A stretch of 64,000 bases of DNA, taken from the NCBI GenBank assembly GCA_016791425.1, contig JAEUMQ010000016.1:186001-250000 (forward strand), in the 5' to 3' direction. A model generated the notes under the pieces. That model ran no database searches. It had not been told where the DNA came from and saw only the letters and a list, made by a program, of their open reading frames with translations. The translations under genes and the position numbers were made by a program. This document shows positions 51,544 to 58,650 of the stretch, in pieces (within the stretch, counting starts at the first letter, position 1; each line of letters opens with the position of its first letter). The stretch comes from Hyphomonadaceae bacterium. Lineage in GTDB: Bacteria > Pseudomonadota > Alphaproteobacteria > Caulobacterales > Aquidulcibacteraceae.

Positions 51544-52461
51544 ATGGGCGTGCTTGAGGGAAAGGTCGTACTCGTCACCGGCGGCGGCAACGGCATCGGC
51601 CGCGAATGCGCCCTGCTTGCCGCGAAGGAAGGCGCGAGCGTTCTCGTCAACGACCTCGGCGGCGGCCTGACGGGCGGCGATGAAGGCTCCGCCGGCCCCG
51701 CCGAGACGGTCGCCGCCGAGATCCGCGCCGCCGGCGGCAAGGCCGCCTCCAATTCCGACAGCGTCGCCGACTACGACGCGGTCGCCGGAATGGTTGCGCA
51801 GGCGAAGAAGGAATTCGGCGGCCTGCACGCCATCATCAACCCCGCGGGCATCCTGCGCGACGGCATGTTCCACAAGATGAGCCCCGCCGATTGGAAAGCC
51901 GTCATCGACGTGCATCTGCACGGCGCGTTCAATGTCTGCCGCGCCTCGGTCGAGCATTTCCGCGAGCAGCAATCCGGCGCCTACGTGCTCTTCACCTCCA
52001 CCTCCGGGCTCATCGGCAATATCGGCCAGGCCAATTACGCCGCCGCCAAGCTCGGCGTGATGGGCCTCTCGCGCATCCTCGCCATGGAAGGCGCCGCCAA
52101 GAACGTGCGCTCCAACATCATCGCGCCCTTCGCCTGGACGCGCATGATCGCCTCCATCCCGGTGAAGGACGAAGCCAGCGCCCAGCGCGTCGCGCGAATG
52201 CGCGATCACATGCGCGCCGATCAGGTCGCCCAGCTCGCCGTCGCGCTCTGCGCCGACGCTGCGCAGGAAACGTCCGGCCAGGTCTTCGCGGTGCGCGGCA
52301 ACGAGGTCTTCCTCTTCAACCAGCCGCGCCCGGTCCGCGCGCTCGGCCGCACCGACGGCTGGACGCCCGCGACCCTCCTCGATCAGGCGCTGCCCGCGCT
52401 GAAGGCGAGCTACGCCGACCTCGCCGCCACTGCGGCCGTCTTCCCCTACGACCCGGTGTGA
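51544..52461 (+). CDS. SDR-family dehydrogenase (MFE-2-like)
   Basis: The 305-residue protein has the dinucleotide motif VLVTGGGNGIGRECALLAAKEGASVLVNDLGG and the active site set STSGLIGN (Ser) and NYAAAK (Tyr-x-x-x-Lys). The layout resembles the hydroxyacyl-CoA dehydrogenase part of peroxisomal MFE-2. The structural motif NNAG is NPAG here. An extra acidic insertion after the first strand (GGGLTGGDEGSAGPA) also fits MFE-2. It would oxidise or reduce hydroxyacyl-CoA-type substrates. The stop overlaps the next gene's GTG start. Confidence 0.88.
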   Translation: MGVLEGKVVLVTGGGNGIGRECALLAAKEGASVLVNDLGGGLTGGDEGSAGPAETVAAEIRAAGGKAASNSDSVADYDAVAGMVAQAKKEFGGLHAIINPAGILRDGMFHKMSPADWKAVIDVHLHGAFNVCRASVEHFREQQSGAYVLFTSTSGLIGNIGQANYAAAKLGVMGLSRILAMEGAAKNVRSNIIAPFAWTRMIASIPVKDEASAQRVARMRDHMRADQVAQLAVALCADAAQETSGQVFAVRGNEVFLFNQPRPVRALGRTDGWTPATLLDQALPALKASYADLAATAAVFPYDPV

Positions 52462-53639
52462 CGCGCGCCCCGGAAGCCCCCGGCGGCTTCCTCGCCGCGT
52501 TCGCCGTCTTCTTCGCGGTCTTCCTCGTGCCGCTGCTGCAGGGCGCCGCGATGGCGGCCGCGCTCGTCGCGACCTGCCTGCACATCCTCCGCGTGCGCCG
52601 CATCGTGGCGCGCGAGATCGCGTCGGCGCTGCCCTTCCTTGCGCTGCCGCTCTGGGCGCTCTTCTCCGCGCTCTGGTCCGAGGCCTGGTCGCTCAGCCTC
52701 TACAACGCCGCGCAACTGGCTGCGACCGCGCTCATCGGTCTCGTCCTTGCGCGCACGATCCCGCTTCGCACCCTGCTCGCCGCGCTCGTCTTCGCCGGTT
52801 TCGCCACGCTCGGCGTCGCGCTCGCATTCGGCCTCGACGAGATCGTCGCCGGCGCCCGCTTCACCGGCGGCATGGGCAACCACAACCTCATCGCCGGACG
52901 CGCCGCGCTCACCATCCTGGCCGCGTTCGGCGTCCTCCTCGACGCGCGTCAGCCGAGCCCTGCGCGCCTCGGCGCCATCCTCGCACTTCTGGCAGCGGTC
53001 CCGGTGCTCGCCTTGAGCCGATCCGCCGGCTCGCTCGTGATGACGCTCGTCGGGATCGCCTCGCTGGCCGCCATCGGCGTCTTCGCCCTTCTGCCGCGCG
53101 CGCTCCGCGGCGCCGCGCTCGTGATCATGCTGCTCGCCGCGCCGCTCTCCTGGTTTGCCGCGCCGGCGGGCGTTGTCGATCGGCTCGCCGACGCCGGCCT
53201 GGAATCGCTCGGCCGCGAGCGCACGCTCACCCGCCGCACGCTGATCTGGGACCGCGCCGCGCCGCTCATCGCCGAGCGCCCCATTCTCGGCCACGGCTTC
53301 CGCGCCTTCGCCTACGCCCCCGACACGATGCGCGCCGCGCACCTGCACAGCGAGTTCCTCGAGCTCTGGATCGGCCTCGGCCTCGTCGGAATGATCCTCT
53401 TCGCGCTCACCGCGCTCATTTGCGTCTGGGGCCTGCTGACCAAGGCCGTGCTCTCGCGCGACATGAGCATATCCACGCTCGCCGCGATGATCGTCGCGTT
53501 TCTCGCGCTCGCGTCGGCCGAATATTTTCTCAGCGCGCCGTTCCACATCTGCGCGCTCGCCTTCTACATGGCCTGCGCGCTCTCCGTGCGCGCACCCCAA
53601 AGCGAAAGCGCGCCCGGCCTTGCCGGACGCGCCCTCTGA
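52458..53639 (+). CDS. O-antigen ligase/polymerase-like membrane protein (Wzy/WaaL family)
   Basis: The 393-residue protein is almost entirely hydrophobic with about 10 helices. It has the ligase-family periplasmic loop with RTLIWDRAAPLIAERPILGHGFRAF and HLHSEFLELWIGLGLVGMILF, where GHGF and HSEFLE are typical of O-antigen ligase (PF04932) proteins. It would transfer or polymerise surface polysaccharide. No polysaccharide genes are adjacent; it starts by GTGA overlap with an SDR gene, an odd partner. The terminal residues are hydrophilic. Confidence 0.85.
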   Translation: MTRAPEAPGGFLAAFAVFFAVFLVPLLQGAAMAAALVATCLHILRVRRIVAREIASALPFLALPLWALFSALWSEAWSLSLYNAAQLAATALIGLVLARTIPLRTLLAALVFAGFATLGVALAFGLDEIVAGARFTGGMGNHNLIAGRAALTILAAFGVLLDARQPSPARLGAILALLAAVPVLALSRSAGSLVMTLVGIASLAAIGVFALLPRALRGAALVIMLLAAPLSWFAAPAGVVDRLADAGLESLGRERTLTRRTLIWDRAAPLIAERPILGHGFRAFAYAPDTMRAAHLHSEFLELWIGLGLVGMILFALTALICVWGLLTKAVLSRDMSISTLAAMIVAFLALASAEYFLSAPFHICALAFYMACALSVRAPQSESAPGLAGRAL

Positions 53640-53654
53640 TCGCCGCCCTGCGCT

Positions 53655-53731
53655 CTAGACCATGTCCCGAAAAGTGTTGCGCGGTTTTCACCCGTTTTGA
53701 TTTGCGTCAATCAAAACGGCATCTGGTCTAG
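53655..53731. terminator. Inverted repeat, probable two-way terminator
   Basis: The outer arms CTAGACCA (53655-53662) and TGGTCTAG (53724-53731) frame an inner hairpin with 11-base arms (53692-53702 and 53709-53719) and a 6-base loop. The inner stem (CCGTTTTGATT/AATCAAAACGG) is unusually AT-rich here. It lies between two convergent genes, and the stop of the downstream lipoprotein falls in the outer arm. A TGTCCCGAAAAGTG stretch resembles a repeat I recall from other alphaproteobacteria. Confidence 0.7.
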
Positions 53732-54198
53732 GCTGGATTGCGCGGGATCGCCTTGAAGCAGACGTTCGGCGCCGTCGGCGAAGGCTGGCACGCGACCACC
53801 ACCGCATTCATGGAATCCCCGGGCAGGAACACCAGCCATTGCCCGCTGCCGTCGCGCGCCATCGCCTCGCCGGTCGCGTTGCAATGGATCGCGTACGCCC
53901 GCGCCCCCGCATGCGCCGCGAACGCGCTGCCGGTCAGCGCGTCGGCCGGAACCTCGCCCATGTCGCCGGTTTCCCAGATCCGGTCGCAGCCATGGCCGCC
54001 CGGCGCCGCCTTCACCTGGTCCCGCACCAAGAGCGCGAGCTCCGCCGGCCCCAGCTGCGCCGCCCGATCCTTCAGGTTGGTCGCCTCGGCGACCGGAGCG
54101 GCCTCCTCGGGCGCGGTTTCTTTTGCCGGCTGGCTTTGGCCGCACGCCGCGCCAAGCAGCGCCAGGCTGAGCGCCGCCCCGATAAGCGCCTGTCTCAT
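53728..54198 (-). CDS. Hypothetical lipoprotein
   Basis: The 156-residue protein has a lipobox (ALLGAACGQ), an Ala/Glu-rich linker (AKETAPEEAAPVAEATNLKD) and a C-terminal domain with four Cys (GHGCDRIW, AIHCNATGEA, VVVACQPSP, VCFKAI). These could form two disulfides in the periplasm. GGGGAGG precedes ATG 54198. I recognise no family. Its stop codon lies inside the outer arm of the inverted repeat. Confidence 0.75.
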   Translation of the reverse strand: MRQALIGAALSLALLGAACGQSQPAKETAPEEAAPVAEATNLKDRAAQLGPAELALLVRDQVKAAPGGHGCDRIWETGDMGEVPADALTGSAFAAHAGARAYAIHCNATGEAMARDGSGQWLVFLPGDSMNAVVVACQPSPTAPNVCFKAIPRNPA

Positions 54199-54341
54199 GT
54201 GAACCTCCCCATCCTTGCTCGCCGATCGACGCCGGCCACACGCTCAAAGGCGCGCACCGCCTCCCCCTGTCAAACCCGGAGCAACCTGAGGGCGGAAAGC
54301 GGCGGCGAAGAAGCCGCGAACAACCGCCCCCTTGAACTGAT

Positions 54342-54357
54342 TGTTGCAATTGCTACA
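54342..54357. promoter_or_regulatory. MarR-type operator candidate upstream of pirin
   Basis: TGTTGC-AATT-GCTACA is an inverted repeat with one mismatch in the arms. It begins 24 bases and ends 9 bases before the pirin ATG. Thirteen of its 16 bases are identical to the palindrome between the FMN reductase and marR genes at 37620-37635. A common regulator is inferred. Confidence 0.55.
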
Positions 54358-54365
54358 TTCACGCC

Positions 54366-55070
54366 ATGATCGACCATCGCCCCTTCGCCAAGCTCGGCCG
54401 GTTCAAAAACGACTGGCTGAACGCCCGCTATCACTTCGCCTTTTCCGGCTATCACGCGCCCGACCGCGTCAACTGGGGCGTGCTCCGGGTCTGGAACGAC
54501 GACGAGATTCGCCCCCAGACCGGCTTCCCGCCGCACAGCCACGCCGACATGGAGATCATCACCTATGTCCGGCAGGGCGCGATCACCCATGAGGACAGCC
54601 TCGGCAATCGCGGCCGCACCGAAGCCGGCGATGTGCAGGTCATGTCCGCCGGCTCGGGCGTGACCCACGCCGAGTACAATCTGGAAGGCGAGGAAACCCG
54701 CCTCTACCAGATCTGGATCATCCCGAAGGAACGCGGCGGAAAACCCTATTGGGGCGCGTCCAAATTCCCCAAGAGCGACCGCGGGGGATTGCTCGTCCCG
54801 GTCGCTTCGGGCTTCGCCCACGATCAGGAAGCGGGGGCCCTGCCCATCCGCCAGGACGCAAGGGTCCTTGCCGCAACAATCCCCGCCGGCGGCGCGGTAC
54901 GCTACGAGCCCGCGCCGGGCCGCAACCTCTATCTTGGGCTCGCGGCCGGCGCCGCGGACATCAACGGCGTCGCGCTCGCCGCCCGCGACGGCGCCGCCAT
55001 CAGGGACGAGCGCGAGATCATCGTCCGCGCCGCCGAGGACGCCGAAATCGTCCTGGTCGACGCGCCCTGA
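54366..55070 (+). CDS. Pirin family protein (bicupin, YhaK-like)
   Basis: The 234-residue protein has the pirin N-terminal cupin: WGVLRVWNDDEIRPQTGFPPHSHADMEIITYVRQGAITHEDSLGN, with the metal ligands His, His and Glu and a further His, then VMSAGSGVTHAEYN. The second cupin is degenerate (PGRNLYLGLAAGAADINGV). Bacterial pirins such as YhhW have quercetinase activity. The candidate operator upstream ties it to the MarR/FMN reductase pair, fitting a response to quinones or flavonoids. Confidence 0.92.
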   Translation: MIDHRPFAKLGRFKNDWLNARYHFAFSGYHAPDRVNWGVLRVWNDDEIRPQTGFPPHSHADMEIITYVRQGAITHEDSLGNRGRTEAGDVQVMSAGSGVTHAEYNLEGEETRLYQIWIIPKERGGKPYWGASKFPKSDRGGLLVPVASGFAHDQEAGALPIRQDARVLAATIPAGGAVRYEPAPGRNLYLGLAAGAADINGVALAARDGAAIRDEREIIVRAAEDAEIVLVDAP

Positions 55071-55198
55071 GGCCGGTCCGCCGGTTCTGATGGCGCCCGT
55101 TTTGGGCGCCCGCAGAACGCGCACCGGCGCTGTAAACCCCGAAGTTTACGAACAATTTCCCTTTCTGGCCGTGAATGCCCGTGGGGGTCGGCGCTGCC

Positions 55199-55717
55199 AT
55201 GAAGAGCTTGGCTGAGCTGCAAGTTCTGGTTGTCGATGACAACGCGCAGATGCGCTTCCTTTTGAAGGAGCTGCTGCGCGCCGGCGGCGTCCGCTTCATC
55301 TACGACGCCCCGACCGCCGACGCCGCCATCGCCCTGATGCGCGTCCACGAGATCGACATCGTCACCGTCGATTGGTGCATGCAGCCTGTCGACGGCATCG
55401 CCTTGGCCAACCGCCTCCGCCGCAGCCCGGACAGTCCCAACCCTTATGTTTCGATCGTGATGATCTCCGCCCACTCCGAGCGCTCGCGCGTCGAAGGCGC
55501 CCGCGACGCGGGCGTCAACGGCTTTCTGGTAAAGCCGATCAGCGCCCGGCTCGTCTTCGATCGGATCTCCGCGGCGCTGAACGACAACCGCCCGTTCGTG
55601 CGCTCCGCGAGCTATTTCGGCCCCGACCGCCGCCACGCCCCCGTTGTCTCTTACATGGGCCCGTTCCGCCGCGAGACCGACAAGGAGCAGGACGCCCTGC
55701 TGCTCGACGCGGGCTGA
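55199..55717 (+). CDS. Single-domain response regulator with a short tail
   Basis: The 172-residue protein has a CheY-like receiver: Asp13/Asp14 in VVDDNAQMRF, the phospho-acceptor Asp58 in IVTVDWCMQPVDG, VMISAHSE and Lys112 in FLVKPIS. After the receiver comes a tail of about 45 residues with RSASYFGPDRRHAP and GPFRRETDKEQDA, a FGPDRR motif seen in related Caulobacterales regulators. No output domain is present. ATG 55199 is chosen; ATG 55175 would add 8 residues. The partner kinase is not in the window, unless it is the orphan kinase at 7334-8668, for which there is no evidence. Confidence 0.9.
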   Translation: MKSLAELQVLVVDDNAQMRFLLKELLRAGGVRFIYDAPTADAAIALMRVHEIDIVTVDWCMQPVDGIALANRLRRSPDSPNPYVSIVMISAHSERSRVEGARDAGVNGFLVKPISARLVFDRISAALNDNRPFVRSASYFGPDRRHAPVVSYMGPFRRETDKEQDALLLDAG

Positions 55718-55791
55718 CAAGCCTGGAATGCGGCGCGCCCTTGCGCCCGTCGCCGGGAGCGCCATGCTGCGCCGGCGTGGAGGAAAGTCAC

Positions 55792-55977
55792 ATGGTCCGA
55801 TTGCTGCTGCTGATGATTGCCGCGTCCTGCCTGAGCGGCTGCCTTGCCGCGGCGGCTGTCGGCGCCGCCGGCGCGGTCGTCGGCACGGCCGCCAAGACGA
55901 CCGGCACGGTCATCGGCGCCGGCGTCGATGCGGTGACGCCCGGCGATGACGACGACGACGAGGACAAGGACGATTAG
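55792..55977 (+). CDS. Small lipoprotein
   Basis: The 61-residue protein has a signal peptide with lipobox (LSGC), a hydrophobic Gly/Ala-rich repeat segment (AAAAVGAAGAVVGTAA) and an acidic Asp-rich C-terminus (DDDDDEDKDD). GGAGGAAAGTCAC precedes ATG 55792, a strong ribosome binding site. Similar tiny lipoproteins of unknown function occur in Caulobacterales, but I cannot name a family. Confidence 0.75.
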   Translation: MVRLLLLMIAASCLSGCLAAAAVGAAGAVVGTAAKTTGTVIGAGVDAVTPGDDDDDEDKDD

Positions 55978-56073
55978 TCCATTGCTCGAAAAGTCGTGGC
56001 TTTCTCGGGATTGTGACTGGCGTTCCCCCGCGGCGGCGCCGATCTAGGTGACGCGTCTGGAATGGAGGCGTCC

Positions 56074-56592
56074 ATGAGACTGTTTCACACCCTTGCGGCC
56101 GCTGGGATCGCGCTCGTCGCGCTCGCCGGATCGGCATTCGCAACGCCGGTCGCGATCGCGCCCGCGGCCCTGTCGCCCGACCTGCAAACCAAGCTCACGA
56201 AGGAATACGGCCAGCGTGAAGCCGATTATCTGCGCGCCCGCATCGACCGCGCGCTCGGCCAGGCGCTCGCCCGCGTCGGCGGCGAGCCGACCGCCGGGGC
56301 GCCGTTCCGCATCGAGACCACGATCGTCGCGGCCCGCCCCAATCGTCCGACGTTCCGCCAGCTCTCCGACACGCCCGGCCTCGACTACATGCGCTCGTTC
56401 GGCACCGGCGGCGCGGAGCTGACCGCCGTGTTGCGCGACGCCGCCGGCGCGCCGGTCGGCGAGGTCACCCATCGCTATTACAGCTACGACATCCGCTACG
56501 TGTACGCGAACACGACATGGCACGACGCCGAACGCGCCATCCAGGGCTTCGCCCGCAAGGTCGCGAACGAATACGCCCGCGTCCCGCACTGA
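56074..56592 (+). CDS. Hypothetical secreted protein
   Basis: The 172-residue protein has a signal peptide (IALVALAGSAFATP) and a mature domain with conserved-looking blocks: DYLRARIDRALGQALARVG, FRIETTIVAARPNRPTFRQLSDTPGLD, ELTAVLRDAAGAPVGEVTHRYYSYDI and WHDAERAIQGFARKVANEY. It resembles periplasmic proteins that use a DUF3313 or LPS-assembly-like beta fold, but I cannot assign a family. ATG 56074 has GGAGGCGTCC upstream. Confidence 0.75.
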   Translation: MRLFHTLAAAGIALVALAGSAFATPVAIAPAALSPDLQTKLTKEYGQREADYLRARIDRALGQALARVGGEPTAGAPFRIETTIVAARPNRPTFRQLSDTPGLDYMRSFGTGGAELTAVLRDAAGAPVGEVTHRYYSYDIRYVYANTTWHDAERAIQGFARKVANEYARVPH

Positions 56593-56613
56593 CCTGGCAA
56601 GGCAGCGCTCTTT

Positions 56614-56663
56614 CCTCCCCCGTTTACGGGGGAGGTGTCGCGCGCAGCGCGACGGAGGGGGCG
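56614..56663 (+). repeat. G-rich repeat, subtype B
   Basis: CCTCCCCCGTTTACGGGGGAGG, then TGTCGCGC/GCGCGAC, then GGAGGGGGC. The hairpin stem is longer than in most copies. It lies between the convergent secreted-protein gene and queE, and its arms closely match those at 36128-36182. Confidence 0.88.
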
Positions 56664-56683
56664 CAGCCGCTCCACCGCGAGGC

Positions 56684-57325
56684 TTAACGTATCCCGAGCA
56701 CCTTGTGCGTCTGCACGCTCAAGCGCCACCGCGGATTCGCCAGGCAATACGCGATGGCGCCTGACGTGTTCGCTTCGCGCGTCGGTCCGTCCATCGGCTG
56801 CAGGAAGAAGTGCTTGAAATCGAGCGTTTCGAACTGCTCCGGCTGCGCCAGCGCCTGCGGATAGACGAGCTTCAGCTCATCCCCGTGCGTTTGCTTCAGC
56901 GCCGCATCGGCTTTCGGGCTGACGCAGATCCAGTCGATGCCCGGCGGCGCTTCGATCGTGCCGTTGGTCTCCACCGCGATCTCGAAGCCCTGCGCATGCA
57001 GCGCGTCGATCAGCGGCGCATCGAGCTGCAGCAGCGGCTCCCCGCCCGTGCACACCACATAGCGCCCGCTCTCCCCGCGCTCGCTCTTGGGCCACAGCCG
57101 CGCCGCCGCCTGCGCCAGCGCTTCCGCGCTGTCGAAGCGTCCCCCGCCGTCGCCGTCCATGCCGACAAAATCGGTGTCGCAGAACTGGCACACCGCCTTC
57201 GCGCGATCCTCCTCGCGGCCGCTCCACAGATTGCAGCCCGCGAACCGCACGAACACCGACGCCCGCCCCGTGCGCGCGCCTTCGCCCTGCAGCGTGTGGA
57301 ACATCTCCTTGACCGAATAGCTCAC
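56684..57325 (-). CDS. queE: 7-carboxy-7-deazaguanine synthase
   Basis: QueE is a radical-SAM enzyme that makes 7-carboxy-7-deazaguanine for queuosine. The 213-residue protein begins [34 protein letters not shown]. The cluster Cys pattern is C-x14-C-x2-C (AGCNLW, then [10 protein letters not shown]), the QueE variant of CxxxCxx[12 protein letters not shown] and [20 protein letters not shown] follow. The GTG start at 57325 overlaps the queC stop (GTGA); GTG 57340 would add 5 residues. It is in an operon with queC. Confidence 0.94.
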   Translation of the reverse strand: MSYSVKEMFHTLQGEGARTGRASVFVRFAGCNLWSGREEDRAKAVCQFCDTDFVGMDGDGGGRFDSAEALAQAAARLWPKSERGESGRYVVCTGGEPLLQLDAPLIDALHAQGFEIAVETNGTIEAPPGIDWICVSPKADAALKQTHGDELKLVYPQALAQPEQFETLDFKHFFLQPMDGPTREANTSGAIAYCLANPRWRLSVQTHKVLGIR

Positions 57326-58059
57326 GCCGCGCTTCTCCACGCCGCGTAGCCCTTGGCGCGCAGCTCACACGCCGGACAGCTCCCGCACCCATAGCCCCAT
57401 TCGTGCAGCTCGGCGCGCACGCCTTCGTAGCAGGTGTGGCTGTGCTCCTGGATGAGCGCGACGAGCGCGTCCCCGCCGATCTCGCGCGCCAGCGCCCATG
57501 TCTCGGCCTTCGAGCGGCGCATGAGCGGCGTCTCCACCGCGATCTCGCGGTCGAGCCCGAGACTGAGCGCCCGCTGCATCGCGTCGATCGTGGCGGCCCG
57601 GCAATCGGGATAGCCGGAATAATCCGTCTCGCACATGCCCCCGACCAGCGTGTCGAGGCCGCGCCGATAGGCGTGCGCCGCCGCCACGCTGAGGAACACC
57701 AGATTGCGCCCCGGCACGAACGTCGTCGGCAACCCGCTCTCCGCCATCTCGATCGCGCGGTCGGCGGTGAGCGCGCTTTCCGCCAGCGCTCCGTACCCGC
57801 GCAGATCGACCACCGCGTCCGCGCCCATTTCCCCTCCCCAGGGTTCGCCATTCGGGCGCAGGCCAGCAATGCGTTCACGCAACAGCGGCCGCTGCGAAAG
57901 CTCGATGCGATGCCGCTGCCCGTAATCGAACCCGATCGTCTCCACGCGGGCGAAGCGCGTGAGCGCCCACGCCAGGCACGTCGCCGAATCCTGCCCCGCC
58001 GAAAAGAGCACGAGCGCGCCGCCGCGCATCGCCCCCTTGTGGGTGCTTGTCTTGGTCAT
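57322..58059 (-). CDS. queC: 7-cyano-7-deazaguanine synthase
   Basis: QueC converts 7-carboxy-7-deazaguanine to preQ0 with ATP. The 245-residue protein has the PP-loop [16 protein letters not shown] (Ala replaces the usual second Gly), [23 protein letters not shown], and the C-terminal zinc site in HTCYEG and [19 protein letters not shown] 58059 is preceded by a short leader on the minus strand. It overlaps queE by 4 bases. cutA is divergent on the other side. Confidence 0.95.
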   Translation of the reverse strand: MTKTSTHKGAMRGGALVLFSAGQDSATCLAWALTRFARVETIGFDYGQRHRIELSQRPLLRERIAGLRPNGEPWGGEMGADAVVDLRGYGALAESALTADRAIEMAESGLPTTFVPGRNLVFLSVAAAHAYRRGLDTLVGGMCETDYSGYPDCRAATIDAMQRALSLGLDREIAVETPLMRRSKAETWALAREIGGDALVALIQEHSHTCYEGVRAELHEWGYGCGSCPACELRAKGYAAWRSAA

Positions 58060-58092
58060 GCGCGCTTATACCCTTCCCCCTCGGAGGACGCG

Positions 58093-58413
58093 ATGGAAGC
58101 CGTGCTCATCTATTCGACGTGGCCGGACGATGTGCAGGCCCGCGCCTGCGCCGAAACGCTGATAAACGAGCACGCCGCCGCGTGCGCGACGCTGCTTCCC
58201 AGCGCCCTTTCGGTCTACCGGTGGCAGGGTGCGGTGGAGGCGTCTCGCGAGTGCGTCATGCTCGCCAAGACCACCGCCGCGCGCGCCGAGGCCGCACGCG
58301 ATCTGATCCTAAAAGTTCATCCATACGAGCTGCCGTGCGTGACGGTTCTGCGCATCGATTCCGATCTCTCGCACGCGAATTTCCTGGCGTGGCTCGCGCG
58401 CGAGACGACATGA
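58093..58413 (+). CDS. cutA: CutA divalent-cation tolerance protein
   Basis: The 106-residue protein has the CutA1 fold: VLIYSTWPDDVQARACAETLINEHAAACATLLPSALSVYRWQGAVEASRECVMLAKTT, with the conserved Trp/Cys region, and HPYELPCVTVLRI near the end. CutA trimers bind divalent metals and have been tied to copper tolerance. GGAGGACGCG precedes ATG 58093. It is a single gene with its own upstream region shared with queC. Confidence 0.94.
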   Translation: MEAVLIYSTWPDDVQARACAETLINEHAAACATLLPSALSVYRWQGAVEASRECVMLAKTTAARAEAARDLILKVHPYELPCVTVLRIDSDLSHANFLAWLARETT

Positions 58414-58448
58414 CGGAAGGGAAAGGTGTGGCCTCCCCGCCGCGAACC

Positions 58449-58491
58449 GTCATTGATGTTGACACCTACGTCAGCGCGTCATTGACATGAC
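58449..58491. promoter_or_regulatory. Repeated GTCATTGA element upstream of the TonB receptor
   Basis: GTCATTGA occurs at 58449-58456 and 58478-58485, 29 bases apart (start to start). The second copy forms a perfect palindrome GTCAT-TGAC-ATGAC (58478-58491). It lies 160-200 bases before the TonB receptor ATG, in a 237-base gap without genes. It could be a regulator site, but no partner is known. Confidence 0.35.
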
Positions 58492-58650
58492 CCGCTTTCG
58501 CCCGGCTCATATGGGGCAAGCTCACGGCGCGTAGATGGCGTATTGAGGCGTTCCTGGGGCCCTGCTTCGGGAGCCGCCTTTCACGCCCTCCGCGCTTCAG
58601 CTTTTAGTTTAGACTTGAATGGCGACGCCGGCGCCTTCGGGAGGGGAATA

